64,000 nucleotides of DNA from Albifimbria verrucaria (lineage: Eukaryota > Ascomycota > Sordariomycetes > Hypocreales > Stachybotryaceae): assembly GCA_020081605.1 (NCBI GenBank), contig JAHREC010000018.1, positions 4,650,001 through 4,714,000 of the forward strand. The letters run 5' to 3'. Each line of letters begins with the position of its first letter. Position 1 is the stretch's first letter. Positions 1 to 11,223 of this stretch are shown piece by piece. The notes beneath the pieces were generated by a model that saw nothing but the letters and a program-made list of their open reading frames with translations, searched no databases and was not told the origin of the DNA. Both the position numbers and the translations under genes were made by a program.

Positions 1-126
1 CTTTATAATCTTTCCTTCATCACCACCTCCCTCTTCTCCTCCTTTTCAACTCAATTGACACACCCGGGCCTCTTGCTCCATTCTAAACCATACTGATACC
101 CATTTCAGCAACCTCACAAACCAACC
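1..126 (+). promoter_or_regulatory. CT-rich leader of UAP1
   Basis: The first 60 bases are strongly pyrimidine-rich (runs of CTCC and TTCC), the usual look of a filamentous-fungal core promoter or 5' leader. The start context CCAACCATGG at 121-130 is a good eukaryotic initiation context. The upstream part of the promoter lies outside the window. Confidence 0.5.
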
Positions 127-1685
127 ATGGACAAGATTAAGCAGGCCCTCAACATCGGCTCCTCAAAGGACGCCCCTGTCCAGCCCACCCCAGAGGCCGT
201 CGCCGACCTCAAGAACAAGTACACACAGGCTGGCCAGGACCAGGTCTTCACTTTCTGGGACTCTCTTTCCAGCTCAGACCAGGCCTCACTCTTCCAGCAG
301 CTTTCTGGCTTCGATCCCGCCCACATCAACGACATCACCGACCGCGCCCTCAACCCCTAAGGCCAGCGACGAGCCCGACCGTCTCGAGCCTCTCCCCGAT
401 TCCGCCCTTGCTAGCATTCTCGATTCCGAGAAGAAGAACATTGACTCCTGGTATGACTCTGGTCTCGACCTGATCGCCGCCAACAAGGTCGGCGTTGTCC
501 TCATGGCTGGTGGCCAGGGCACCTGTCTCGGCAGCTCCGCTCCCAAGGGCTGCTTCGACATTGGCCTGCCTTCGCACAAGTCCCTCTTCCAGATCCAGGC
601 TGAGCGAATCCGCAAAGTCCAGGAGCTGGCTGCCAAGCGCTCTGGCGCCGACAAGGCCTCCGTTGTCGTTCCCTGGTACGTCATGACCAGCGGCCCGACC
701 CGTGGTCCCACCGAGGCCTTTTTCAAGGAGCACAACTACTTTGGCTTGAAGGAGGAGAACGTCTTGATCTTCGAGCAGGGTGTTCTTCCCTGCATCTCCA
801 ACGACGGTAAGATCCTGCTCGAGACCAAGGGCAAGGTCGCTGTTGCCCCTGACGGAAACGGAGGCATCTACCAGGCCTTGATCCTGTCTGGTGTTGTTGA
901 TGACATGCGCAAGCGCGGCATTGAGCACATCCACGCCTACTGCGTCGACAACTGCCTGGTCAAGGTTGCCGACCCCGTCTTCATTGGCTTCTCTGCCTCC
1001 CTTAACGTCGACATTGCTACCAAGGTTGTTCGCAAGCGCAACGCCACTGAGTCCGTCGGCCTGATCCTGTCCAAGAACGGCAAGCCCGACGTTGTCGAGT
1101 ACTCTGAGATTGACAAGGCCACCGCCGAGGAGGAGGACCCTAAGCAGCCCGGCGTGCTCAGGTTCCGTGCCGCCAACATTGTCAACCACTACTACTCCTT
1201 CAGCTTCCTCGAGTCCATTCCCCAGTGGGCCCACAAGCTGCCTCACCACGTCGCTCGCAAGAAGATCCCCAACACTGATCTCTCCACCGGCGAGACTGTC
1301 AAGCCTGAGAAGCCCAACGGTATCAAGCTGGAGCAGTTCGTCTTCGATGTCTTCCCTATGCTGCCCCTCGAGAAGTTCGCCTGCATGGAGGTGCGCCGCG
1401 AGGACGAGTTCTCCCTTTGAAGAATGCCCGCGGCACCGGCGAGGACGACCCCGATACCAGCAAGCGCGATATCATGAGCCAGGGCCAGCGCTGGGTCGAG
1501 GGAGCCGGTGCTACCGTTGAGGCGGATGGTGGAGTTGAGGTTTCTCCCTCATCAGCTATGCAAGTCACCAACTATCATGCGCATATCTCTACATTTCAGA
1601 AGCTAACTATAGACAGGGCGGCGAGGGTCTCGAGGAGCTCAAGGGCAAGACAATTACTGCTCCCGCTGTGCTGGAGCTGGAGTAA
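127..1685 (+). CDS. UAP1: UDP-N-acetylglucosamine pyrophosphorylase (two exons, frame-broken)
   Basis: Makes UDP-GlcNAc from UTP and GlcNAc-1-phosphate in the cytosol, the precursor of chitin, N-glycans and GPI anchors. Visible family features are the pyrophosphorylase signature (MAGGQGT then LGSSAPKG), the uridine-site stretch [13 protein letters not shown], and GNGGIYQAL. Exon 1 is 127-1559. A 57-nt intron (1560-1616) starts with GC rather than GT (gcaagt) and has a GCTAAC branch-like site. Exon 2 is 1617-1685. The frame is lost at three C runs (354-357, 1413-1415, 1546-1548). Adding 2, 1 and 1 C restores a 501-residue protein of normal family length, so I read these as assembly contractions. 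Codon 524-526 is TGT (Cys) where the family signature GTRLG has Arg. Convergent with TRR1. Confidence 0.93.
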
Positions 1686-2039
1686 GGGTTTTTCTTAGGA
1701 GAAAGTCATGTATGTAACGTTACGATATAATGATAAAAGGAGCTGCACTTTGTCGAGGAAGCGGACGATGTTCAAGGAACAGGTTCCGCCCTAGGAGATA
1801 AAGCTGGCAAGAGGGGAAAGGACAGAAGAAAAGATGGACTAAGCATGCATTTATTCGCACATATAGTACATCATGCGGTATATTGGAAGACATGAAATAT
1901 ACACGTCGAACCATATGTCCAAGTCTAATCTGAATCTGAATCTGAATAAAATGGTATATTTTTTAAATCCGAGACAAGGTCTATACGCCAGCGGTTAGAT
2001 GCACAAAACTCGCAGGCTTTCTATAGTAGTGGTTGGAGC
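1686..2039. other. Convergent 3' flanks of UAP1 and TRR1
   Basis: This 354-bp stretch separates two convergent genes. It is relatively AT-rich towards 1900-1980 (ATATAC, AATAAAATGG), as expected for 3' UTRs and polyadenylation regions. I see no gene in it. Confidence 0.6.
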
Positions 2040-3321
2040 TCATGCCTGACGTTCGTCCACCTCACGGTCAGCCAGGTACTTCTCAGCTTCCAGAGCAGCC
2101 ATGCAGCCAGTGCCTGTAGATGCGTTAGTTTTACGGATACAAAATGGGTTGCGAAGGACGTTAGAAATTTTGACTCACCAGCGCTGGTAATGGCCTGTCG
2201 GTATCGCTTGTCCTGGACGTCACCGGCGGCGAAGACACCCTCGATATTGGTCAGGGTGGTGCCGGGCTTGGTGAGGATGTAGCCATCCGAGTCCATCTCG
2301 ACCTGGCCCTTGACGAGGGTGGTGGCGGGGTCATGGCCGATGGCGTAGAACAGACCGTTGGCCTCGACGACCTCCTCCTTGCCTGAGGTAAGGTCCTTGA
2401 CGACGAGGTGGCTCATCAGGCCCTTGTCGTCGCCGCGGACCTCGGTGGCGGCGCTGTTGAAGCGCACCGTCACCTTAGGGTGGGCGAGCAGGCGGTTGGC
2501 CATGGTACGGCTAGCGCGCAGCTCGTCGCGGCGGACGAGGACGGTAACGTGGCTGGCGTACTTGGTGAGGAAGGTGGCCTCCTCGGCGGCGGAGTCACCA
2601 CCGCCGATGACGAAGAGAGGCTTGTTGCGGAAGATGGGGACGGCGCCGTCGCACACGGCGCAGGCGGAGATGCCGTTCTGCCAGTACTTGTCCTCGCCGG
2701 GGAGGTTGAGGCGGCGGGCGGAGGCGCCGGTGGCGACGATGACGGCGTCGGCCGTGTGCGTCTCGTCGGGGTTGAACTCGGTCTTGTACTTGAAGGGGCG
2801 GGCGGAGAGGTCGAGCGAGGTGACGGTGTCAGTGACAATCTCGGTGCCGAAGCGTTCGGACTGGGCTCGCATGTTGTCCTGAGGAAGAGCGTGAGCATGG
2901 ATGTTTTGAGATGGGGAGAGGGAAGATGCGAAGAGCTTACCATCAACTCCTGGCCCATGATGCCCTTGGGGAAACCGGGGAAATTCTCGACCTCGGTGGT
3001 GGTAGTCAGCTGTCCACCGGCGGCGATGCCGTTGGCCATGAAGCCCTCGTAGAGAACGGCTATGTGCAGAGTCAGCGGCTGTCCTGGTAAAAGCCATAGT
3101 TCATGGCCGCGATGTTGCAGATGGATAGGAAGCACTCACGCTTCAACTCGGCTCGGGCAAGGTAAACTGCCGCCGTATGGGCCGCGGGGCCAGACCCGAT
3201 AACTTTAAGAAAAGATTAGCATCCCGTCCTCTAAGACAAGGGACTGATACCGCCGACGACACTGCCAAGACAGCATGACGACGGGGAGGGGTGGCCACTC
3301 ACTAACAACCTGGCTATGCAT
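2040..3321 (-). CDS. TRR1: Thioredoxin reductase (five exons, intact)
   Basis: Low-molecular-weight FAD/NADPH thioredoxin reductase that keeps cytosolic thioredoxin reduced. Exons on the minus strand are 3321-3303, 3202-3140, 3059-2941, 2878-2179 and 2113-2040, all with GT-AG introns, giving 324 residues without any frame break. The N-terminus reads [18 protein letters not shown] with the FAD-binding GxGxxA motif. The redox centre is CAVC in [10 protein letters not shown], the NADPH loop is [10 protein letters not shown], and the C-terminal FAD motif is AAGDVQD. The 19-nt first exon is typical for fungal TRR1 and easily missed. It is one of only three protein genes here with no frameshift. 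A TGACTAA word about 450 bp upstream (3769-3775) resembles a Yap1/AP-1 site. Confidence 0.96.
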
Positions 3322-3530
3322 CTTGCGCACTCCCAGCTCAACCGGTGGTGTTGTAGTCTTTTTATGGTAGTCGCCGCAGCAGCAATCGATAGCCCAGCGC
3401 CCGAGCGAAGCGTCCGTCGGAAACCTGAGGCGAACAGCTTGGCGGTTGTGTAAGAGGGAGAGGGAGAGGGAGATGAGGCGATCGCGGGGTATGTATGGAG
3501 GGGCGGGTTCGAAGGGTTCTTGCAGCAGAC

Positions 3531-3550
3531 GCAAGGCAAGGCAAGGCAAG
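3531..3550. repeat. Pentamer array (GCAAG)x4
   Basis: Four exact GCAAG units about 210 bp upstream of the TRR1 start. One of a set of 5-nt-period arrays found in the non-coding DNA of this window. Confidence 0.85.
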
Positions 3551-3768
3551 GATACGGTTATGATATAAGTCAACTAAGGCACGCCGGGCTAGTGGCCAGG
3601 GGAACAGACGCAAAGGACAGTAAAAAGGGACGCTGCGGCGTGATTGGGCTATCGATTTCTAAGCTGCGGGCTCAATGGTCGTGGAATCCGAGAGTGTGGA
3701 GTGTGGAATCAGTTTTTTTCTTCCGTCCGTCTTTGGCCTGATTGCGTCTAGATCGATCTCGCCTCGCA

Positions 3769-3775
3769 TGACTAA
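3769..3775 (+). promoter_or_regulatory. TGACTAA, candidate Yap1/AP-1 site for TRR1
   Basis: TGACTAA (TTAGTCA on the gene's strand) matches a described Yap1 recognition variant. Thioredoxin reductase is a known Yap1 target in yeasts and other fungi. A 7-mer can occur by chance in 700 bp, so this is only suggestive. Confidence 0.3.
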
Positions 3776-4010
3776 TCCAGATGTCAGATGCCAGGGCGAC
3801 CAGCAGCCCATCACATCATCTTGCCGAACCTCCGATCAAATGACATGTGCTTAATCTATTTTGGCAGATCTAGCGGACCCAATTGAGTTCCGAGCATCGT
3901 ATCTACTCATGTTGCTCCTCTCTCTCCTTCTCACGTATGCTATCGCTGTCGGTCACAACTGGCACTACACTAATCTTGCCCAGAAAAGTCATTCGCTATG
4001 TCATTTCATA

Positions 4011-6584
4011 TCAACGCTGTCTATCCTCACTCTCGTCTCGTTTCCCAAACCTCGCTCCTAGACCACCAATGTCCCTCTTGAAGAACTTGCCAAAGTTCCG
4101 TAAGTTCTCATTGATTGTAGCCGTTTCCAGTCCAGTCGGTGCCCCGGCAGTCCCCGTGCCTATGTCTCGAGCTGCGCTCAATAGCTTCTCTCCCAACGAC
4201 CCTGCATCGAAGCGTGCTGCCGATGCTGCCGTGGGGTTGATCGCGCTGATCCCCGTACTACTGCCCATGCTGGAGCCGGTCATCAATGACGACAACAATG
4301 GGGAGTTCTGTACAAGCTTCTCATTGGTACTGCCGTCACGGTGAATTCCAAACAGCTCAATGAGATGGGCGTGATCCTGCTTCCGCACGCCCTTCAACTC
4401 CAAGATCTTCTTGAAGTTCGTATCTGAACGATCTCCAATGTGAATGAGGTACGCTTGTACCAGACCCTCTGGTGGCGACGAGCGTACTTGCAACGTCTTA
4501 AGCAATGGATCCATTCGGTTCATGCTGTGCTCAACCCGTCGAACAAAGCCGGACGGGGTGTATGCTGGCCCCGGAAGGGTTGTGGTATGATAGAAGGTTT
4601 AGGAAAGACTTGGTGAGAGCATATTTGTCAACAAGCATCTATCGCATGTTAGTTCGAGCACCTCATGATATTGCTGTCATATCAATGCTTACCTGCTGCG
4701 CGCCGACTTCTGATATTGGTCGGCATTGCACAATGTTGTTGATGTAGCCTGTAGCGATATGCTCCACGAGGTTGTCGCAAAAGGCTCGCGCGTATTGCTG
4801 CTTCGATACCATGCCGAGGATCTCCTGAGTCTTCTCGTTCACTCGGTTCACCAACTCTCCGACATACGAGCTCTGGTCGCCGGCGCTGTCCATGGTGCTC
4901 CAGTTGGTATTCCGCATTTCACGCCATGTTGCCTCACAATCAATCTCGACAGCACGCACCAGCGCCAGGACTGCAGCGCTGGCCACACCAAGGAAGGCGT
5001 CCGACTGTGACGAGAAGTCGACCCTGGATACCAGGTCGTTGTCAATGCGCTTCTTGATACTCTCCTCCAGTTGGTTAGTATTGATGTGCCAGAAATCAGC
5101 AGTGTTCAGCACCAGCACGGCATTTTGCACCGAAGGACCCTGCTGTCCACCGGCTTGCAGTATCGGTAACAGAACCTGCTGAGCATACTCATCCAGATAC
5201 TTGGCCAACGTTTTGGAAAGGTCCAACAGTCGCTCGCTCGTAGATAGTTTGGCGCATTGCGAAAGCGTAAGCTTGTAAAAATGGAAGAGCTCAATGGCCG
5301 AGGGGATGACAGCTTGCGGAGAGAACTCCTCGTCCGGCGCAATCAATGGCTGGTTTCGATACTTTGGTATGATGGCCGCAAGCTGCCTGTCTTGGGATTC
5401 GACCCACAAGCTCAAGTACGGCTCGAACGCCACTGATATCAAGCCATTGAAGGTCTGAGATCCTACTTCAGCTGAATTGAGCGTATCGATGCTGGCTCGA
5501 GGCTCGTTGGAGAAGCGCTTTTCCAGGCTTTGCTCAAAATCAAGAGTTTCTTGCAGTGAGCTCAGCAAGAGATTGACGTCAATCTTGCTGCCGTCGCCTC
5601 GTCGCATGCTTCGTTCCAGTATGCCCTTGAAGTCATCGCGTGTGCCGTCGCAGAAGGCCACAGCCAGCATCTCGTTGGCTCGCCAATGCGGGGGAAGATG
5701 ACGGCATGCTCATCCTCGTGTGTCTTCATCATGCGCTTGAACCATGCATATCGCCTTCCGATATTATCCAGGTTTCCGGCCTCGTCGTTCCCTCGGAAGA
5801 CTTGTCGGTACTCCCGTAGTTGTGTGTTCACATACCAGGTCATCAACCGGGACTTGGCTGAGTCTCCTAAGGCATCCATAACAAGGCAAGCCTCCACAAG
5901 CATGCCCCTCCGAAGAGCGACCTCGCCCTTAGTGAAGGCCATTTCGAAATCTTCGCAGACCTGTTCCAGCAGCTCCTCTGGAGTTCGGAGACACCGCGAC
6001 TTAGTGTTGCGATCTGCTCGATACTCCTGTAGCTGTTGAAGTGCTTCATCAACTGTATCACAGCCTGTACCAAACCAGCGCATTCCCGATATTGCCGTGT
6101 CTTGGACAGCCCCGTCAGCTGCTCGTAGGCCGTGGTGAGCATCTGCAAGCGCTTCAGAACCGTCATGCTGACGGTTAGGTTCTTCTTGGTACCATCCAGC
6201 CTCTTGATCTCCGCCGTCATGGAAGTGATGTTCTGCTCCGTATCAACCGCGCGCGAGCGCACCGTCTCTATCTTACGGAAAACCTGCGCAAGCTCGGCCT
6301 GGGCAGACTGCATCCGTTCTAAGCTGGAGTCCGGCCGGTAGGCCTGTGCCGTCTCCAGCTCATTGATCTCGCTGTAGAGCGCATCGTGGTGGGACTTGAG
6401 CGTCGTGGAAATGCCGTCTATCGAGGACAGGGCGGAGGGGTGCGAGAATAGGAGGTTGAGGTTGTCGATGGGATCGTAGTCGACTGCGGTCAGATACGGT
6501 CAGCGTCGCTATCAGACAGTGGTGGAGCGTAGGAGATGGCGAACCTGCATCCAAAGACGAGGGCTCCGGCAAACTTCCATTCAT
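4011..6584 (-). CDS. VPS53: GARP complex subunit VPS53 (three exons, frame-broken)
   Basis: Subunit of the Golgi-associated retrograde protein complex, which tethers endosome-derived vesicles at the trans-Golgi. Exon 1 is 6584-6545 (starting MNGSLPEPSSLDA), exon 2 is 6483-4693 and exon 3 is 4638-4011. The N-terminal coiled coil (ELAQVFRKIETV, then TKKNLTVSMTVLKRLQMLTTA) and the region QLREYRQVFRG-DEAG are characteristic of the family. The C-terminal part includes EGLVQAYLIHIGD and a basic tail. Three contractions break the frame: 5975-5976 (1 base), 5690-5694 (1) and 4555-4558 (2). Repair gives 820 residues, normal for fungal VPS53. An upstream in-frame ATG exists, but MNGS fits the family start better. 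Confidence 0.92.
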
Positions 6585-7444
6585 TGTAATGAGGCGACCG
6601 TCGCGGCCACCGCCAGTCAATTGGTTCAGGACGAGTCTATCGCGAGACAATTCCCTGGTCAAATACGCAACTATAGAGCATGACCTGAGGTTGGGTGGTG
6701 GTGACAGTACGTGGCATTGAAGGTGCAGTTCCAGGGTACAGCTTGCTAAGTGTGGTAAAGTGTGGTAGTCGTCAGGCTAGAGGCACCTATAGATACCCAC
6801 AGGTACACTGTGGGGAGACTTTCACATGCGGTACCTGTAAGGTACGCGCGAGCTATGCCTACTTGGTAGGTATCGTGAGGTACCTCAGATGCCTATGGTA
6901 GGTAAACTCGCCAGTGTGGCTCGATTCATTTAGTGAACCCGACCATATCCTTTGGGTGATATTTAGATACCAAGATGTAGTTGTAATTATGCGTTGATGG
7001 CAGCGATAGTGTTCACTTACAGTAGCCCTGCCATTGACTTTCTTCATTGCATATGGGAAACGTGTAGAAACATACCTTTTAACTGCCTGGCACATTTCCT
7101 CGTATGCGAGTCAATACACAGAATCTAAGCTGGTATCTTACACTATAAGTTAACTACTGAGTTAAAGCAAAGCTCCTCTCGTTCAGATAGAACCATCAGT
7201 AACCTATCAACAGTTGACAATACCAATCAACCCAGGTCTGTAAATAGTGAAGAAATCTTGTCTAACATCGCTTAAATCCAAAAAGGTATCTCAACAAAAG
7301 TACAGGAAGATAGTCCAAGGCCAAGCCTGGGTAGTCAAATCAAAGATAGTCATATACAAGATCGAAGTGAAGACAACTCCGGACACAATTTTCGCCATTC
7401 TCCGCAAGGCCAACTCAATCCTGTACCCGTTCTATAACATTCCT
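6585..7444. other. VPS53 upstream / TOS1 downstream DNA
   Basis: 860 bp without a recognisable gene. The part at 6780-6905 is crowded with GGTAC/GTACC words and TAGGTA (GGTACCTGTAAGGTACG, GAGGTACCTC), a motif texture seen in other gaps of this window. The part at 7100-7330 is AT-rich. Confidence 0.5.
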
Positions 7445-9315
7445 TTAGATCTGGAAAATGCTTCCGCCGTTGTTGGTGTCAACATCAATCCAGCCCTTGA
7501 CCGTGGCCTCGTCCAGGCTGCCGTCGAAGCCCATATCATCGGGGATTCGCTTGATGGAAACCTTGCCAGAGCCTGCATCGAACACGGTGGCAACGTTGAT
7601 GTAGTTGTCGACGGGACGGTCGAAGTAGTCTGAGCTACCGGCACCAGGGTTAAGGTGGAAGGTGCTCTTGCACTTGGTGTCACCAGAAGCAAGCACCTCA
7701 TAGATGTCGGCTTCACCACAACCAGTCTTCCAGCAGCTGCAGTCACCATACTGCTGAGTACGAGGAATACGGCCGTTGAGAAGCCAGATGGCAGGCATGT
7801 CGCCGTTGAAGCCACGGTCACCATCCAGCGGCATCTTGAACCTGAACAGGAAGATCTTGCTTCCGCCAGAGAAACCCTCTGCAAAAAGGAATTAGCTTCA
7901 CATAAAGACTCGAGCATATATAGTATAACTCACTGTAAGCGACATCCTGGGCACGAGAGAAGCCACAGCTCTCATCACACTTCTGTCCACTGAAAATGGA
8001 GAATTCCTTGTTGGACGGGATGAAGACATCGTTGAGCGTCTGCGCAGAGTTGGATCCACCGTTACCTTCGGCGTTCAGGTAAGACAGAGAGTTGCCATAA
8101 GTCCTAACATATTTCATTAGCTTCTTCCAAAGAAGAATGTGATTTCGTGGTCAAAACTTACGTGTCCCAGACACCCGAGCCTTCACCGCCATAGTTACCG
8201 AGGAAGACAAGGTTCTCGGCCGCCTTCTGTTCAGCGTTGTAGTAGCTCACACGGCTCCAAGCACCACCAGAGCCGGGCTGGGGCTGAGGCTGAGGCTGGG
8301 GATCAGGCTGGGGATCGTTGACTGGGTTCTCGATAACAGGAGCGGCGGTGGGCTCAGGAGCAGGCGGGGGTTGTTGGCCGGAGGAGGAGGAGGAGGAGGA
8401 GGAGGCGGTGGTGGTGGCGCCGCGAGGGCGGCTGTTGGTCCAAAGTAGTCGTTGACCCAGGAGACAACCTGGCCATTGATGGTAGCCGTGATCCATTCCT
8501 GGCGTTTCTCTGGGCGCTTCTGCTCGCGCTTCTCCTCGCGCTTGACAACGTTGTTGGGTTGGTTGGGAGGAGGAGATTTCAAGGTCTTGAAGGGACCTTT
8601 ACCCTTGGGCTTGTCCTCAACGGGCTTCTCTTCAACTGGCTTCTCCTCAACTGGCGGAGGTGGAGGTGGGTCGTTGGCTGGAGGAGGAGGAGGGGAGGGT
8701 CGTTGGCCGGTGGTGGTGGAGGAGGAGGCGGAGGAGGAGGTGGTGGTGGTGGAGGAGGGGAGGAGGCGGAGGCGCTGGAGCAGCCGTTGGTCCAAAGTAA
8801 TCGTTGACCCATGAGACAACCTGCCCGTTGATGGTAGCTGTCACCCAGTCCTGACGCTTCTGGTGTCTCTTGTGGAGGTGGCCATGGCCGTGACGCCCAG
8901 CGTGGGCGTGAACTGGCTGGTGTGCCTCAGTGTCACGCTTCTGGGGCGCACCAAGGTTGTAAACTGCGAATGCCTTCAGTTCGATGGGGCCACGAACGTG
9001 GACGGAGAGCTATACAAAGTCAGCCACTATTTTCTGAGGCCACAGACACAGCCTAGCTAGGAAAGGAGAACTTACATCTTCGCTGAGGGCGCCGAAAGGA
9101 CCGTTGAAGCCCTTATCAGCCTTGTTGCATTCTCCGCTGGAGCCCATGAGGCTGACTTCTTGGTAAGATCCATCACTCTTGAAATTCTCGTAGACAATCT
9201 GGTTGACGGAGCTGCAGAACCAGTTTCCACCCTCCTCGTAAGCAGTGCCGGTGCACTGTCGCACTGCTGCCACCAAGCCAGCGGAGGCAAGCACGGCGAG
9301 AGTAGACTGCTTCAT
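7445..9315 (-). CDS. TOS1: Secreted TOS1-family cell-wall protein with duplicated internal module
   Basis: Resembles the TOS1/YJL171C family of fungal wall proteins (DUF2403 then DUF2401, a putative wall-glucan hydrolase). Exons on the minus strand are 9315-9076, 9009-8162, 8103-7934 and 7878-7445. The signal peptide is MKQSTLAVLASAGLVAA. The Cys-containing N-terminal domain (QCTGTAYEEGGNWFC) is followed by a His/Lys linker, then two copies of a TATINGQVVSWVNDYFGP module, each preceded by KRQ and followed by polyproline. The C-terminal catalytic-like domain has GDMPAIWLLNGRIPRTQQY and CGEADIYE. Three single-base contractions in the proline tracts (8757-8760, 8692-8695, 8366-8370) break the frame; repair gives 564 residues. 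I know no biochemical proof of activity for this family, so the enzyme role is inference. Confidence 0.85.
8430..8507 (-). repeat. TOS1 internal module, downstream copy
   Basis: 26 codons beginning KRQEWITATING and ending NDYFGPTA. Pairs with the copy at 8782-8859. The two differ at two conservative residues (D/E, V/I) and at about seven synonymous third positions. They are therefore an old duplication with the protein sequence conserved. Confidence 0.9.
8782..8859 (-). repeat. TOS1 internal module, upstream copy
   Basis: 26 codons beginning KRQDWVTATING and ending NDYFGPTA, preceded by a His/Gly/Lys-rich stretch with further KR dipeptides. It is followed by an imperfect CCN tract coding polyproline (about 8690-8780) that contains two of the gene's frame breaks. 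Confidence 0.9.
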
Positions 9316-11223
9316 CTTGGTCGCCTATCCAAAAGAAAGAGATGTTGTGAAAGTGTTCCCGGGAACGTGGTCTAGCCTTGGTTCTAGAGGACGAAGGCGA
9401 GAAACAACAAACGGCACGAATATACGATAGAAACGAAAAGGAGTGCGGAAAATGAATGAGATGAGGACTCCTCTGCCACGCCGTGCCAAGCGAGACGAAG
9501 ACTCCAAAACGGCTTGTAGAAATGAACGACGACTTCAAGTGTGCGGCGCGGTTGTCGCTCACGAAGGGTTATAAGTCATGCCAAGTTGGGGTTTAATTAC
9601 CCCAAGAAGTCCAAGAAGGGCTGGTCAGCCTATTATCAGCAACCAGGGGCATGCGCACCATGCGACAAGAAGCTCCCAATTAAAAGGGGCTTGCCCATTG
9701 CTTGGTGTTTGGGGAATGGCCTTGGCCTCATCTAGATCGTGAAGGTTGGCCCCCTTGGCAGCCATGGCAAGGGCCCTCCGCCTCGCCCGGGGTGTGGCAC
9801 CTTTCTTCGCATACATTTCAACGCCCGGGTATTGATGAAACAAAGCCAGCGAGTCGACGGCGCAACATTCCCACTGCAAAGGGAGGAGCTTCCAGAGTCA
9901 CGAAGAAGGACGAGGACCCTTGCGCGTGACGGGTGGCCAGGTACGCACCAATGAGACGAGCTGAAGGCGGATCTGTCGGCAGGGATCAAGCCACCTTCAC
10001 CGTCGTAGTTTGGATGACATGCTGAGGTTGGATCATAGAATCCGGAAGCCGCCGGGCTGTTTGATTGTGCGTGATGCTAAATTGGGAGCACTATGCAGCA
10101 GGCTAAGCCTGGAGAAGGAGTGGCATCCCGGACCACCCACGCAGCACCTAAATTTAAGTAAGCACTACAGGGTCGTTGCGAAGAAAAGAGCGCTTTTTGT
10201 CTGCACCTAGATGAAGTTGCCCGGTGGGATGGTTTTCCTGTTGAGGAACACGTTGTTTGTGGAACATGTTGGTGATTTCGAGGAATGGTGAGGAGAAGAA
10301 CAGAGCCAAGCCAAGCCAAGCCGAGGCGAGGCGAGATGAGATCAGATAAGATGCACGTCCATGTACCTGCATGTGGCACAGCCAAGGCCTCAGGCACCTC
10401 CCTCACCTCATGTCAGTGCTGTACTACATGCATACATGCAGTACTTAAAGTACCTACAATACTGTACCTGCTGTCAGGTACAGTGGCACGGTGGTACAGG
10501 CAGTACGGTAAATGAGGAGGCAGGTGCTGCTGCTGCACAGCAGGAGTCGGGTCGTTCCTGGAGCCTCATCGCCTCCTTCCGCTTTTCGCTTAGTCTTGTG
10601 CTTCATTCATCTCATTTTATTTTCTGTGCATTTCATGTTTCTCAATGCGCCGTTTCAGATCCTTCTTTCAGCAAAGACCATCTCAGTCGACATGGGGAAG
10701 CATGCGTGCGGTCCTCTGCCAATACTTATTGACCGGCTTTGAAACAATCTCCGCCAAAGTCTCTTTCAGAATTGACGATGCGCGACAAAGAGCCAAGCCC
10801 ATGGTTGCATATTGCTTCAGCTCATCCTAGTTGTGGGGCATATTTATAGACTCCAACCACCTGAGTCCTGCGCTTCCCCGGACGACATGTCTGGTATTTG
10901 ACTGGCCAGGGTTACGAGCTTTTCGTGTGCGCAGTTGAAGTTACTGTACACGTAGATGTTCGTGATCGCCTCAACCCATCACCATCTACACGGTTGCTGC
11001 TCGAATTCGCTGGTGCCCAGGCTGGATGATCGACACCTCTCACCGATTCTTTTCCATGAGCTCGTTGCCTCCACTCCCTAGTCTAGTATGCATAAGACGG
11101 ACGGATAGTCTTCCCGCAAGTTCTTGCCGTAGAAAGTAATAAATCAGAGTTGCCCGACTTCAAGTCACTCAACTCCGCGATGCGTAATTATACTTGTCAC
11201 TTTGTTTTGACCCCATCGCCAAT
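9316..11223. other. Divergent promoter region, TOS1 and HET gene
   Basis: 1.9 kb between two divergent genes. It contains an NNNAG pentamer array (10301-10340), a cluster of GTACC/GGTAC words (10440-10510) and AT-rich stretches nearer the HET gene (11100-11200). I see no conserved coding sequence. Confidence 0.5.
10301..10340. repeat. Degenerate pentamer array, NNNAG x8
   Basis: Eight consecutive 5-nt units: CAGAG, three CCAAG, CCGAG, two GCGAG, ATGAG. The period is strict while the first three bases drift. Confidence 0.8.

Larger units (their letters stand above)
3322..4010. other. TRR1 upstream region
   Basis: This 689-bp interval lies between the TRR1 start and the VPS53 stop, both on the minus strand. 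It holds a GCAAG pentamer array (3531-3550) and a TGACTAA word (3769-3775). No open frame here looks coding. Confidence 0.55.

Noticed and set aside
350..1249. Long open frame (about 300 codons) antisense to UAP1
   Set aside because: Its protein is a Leu/Val/Gly-rich mirror of a GC-rich coding region and has no family features. The sense strand encodes a clear UAP1.
8247..8819. Three different proline-rich frames treated as separate genes
   Set aside because: They are pieces of one TOS1 exon separated by missing bases in CCN tracts; joined, they give one continuous protein.
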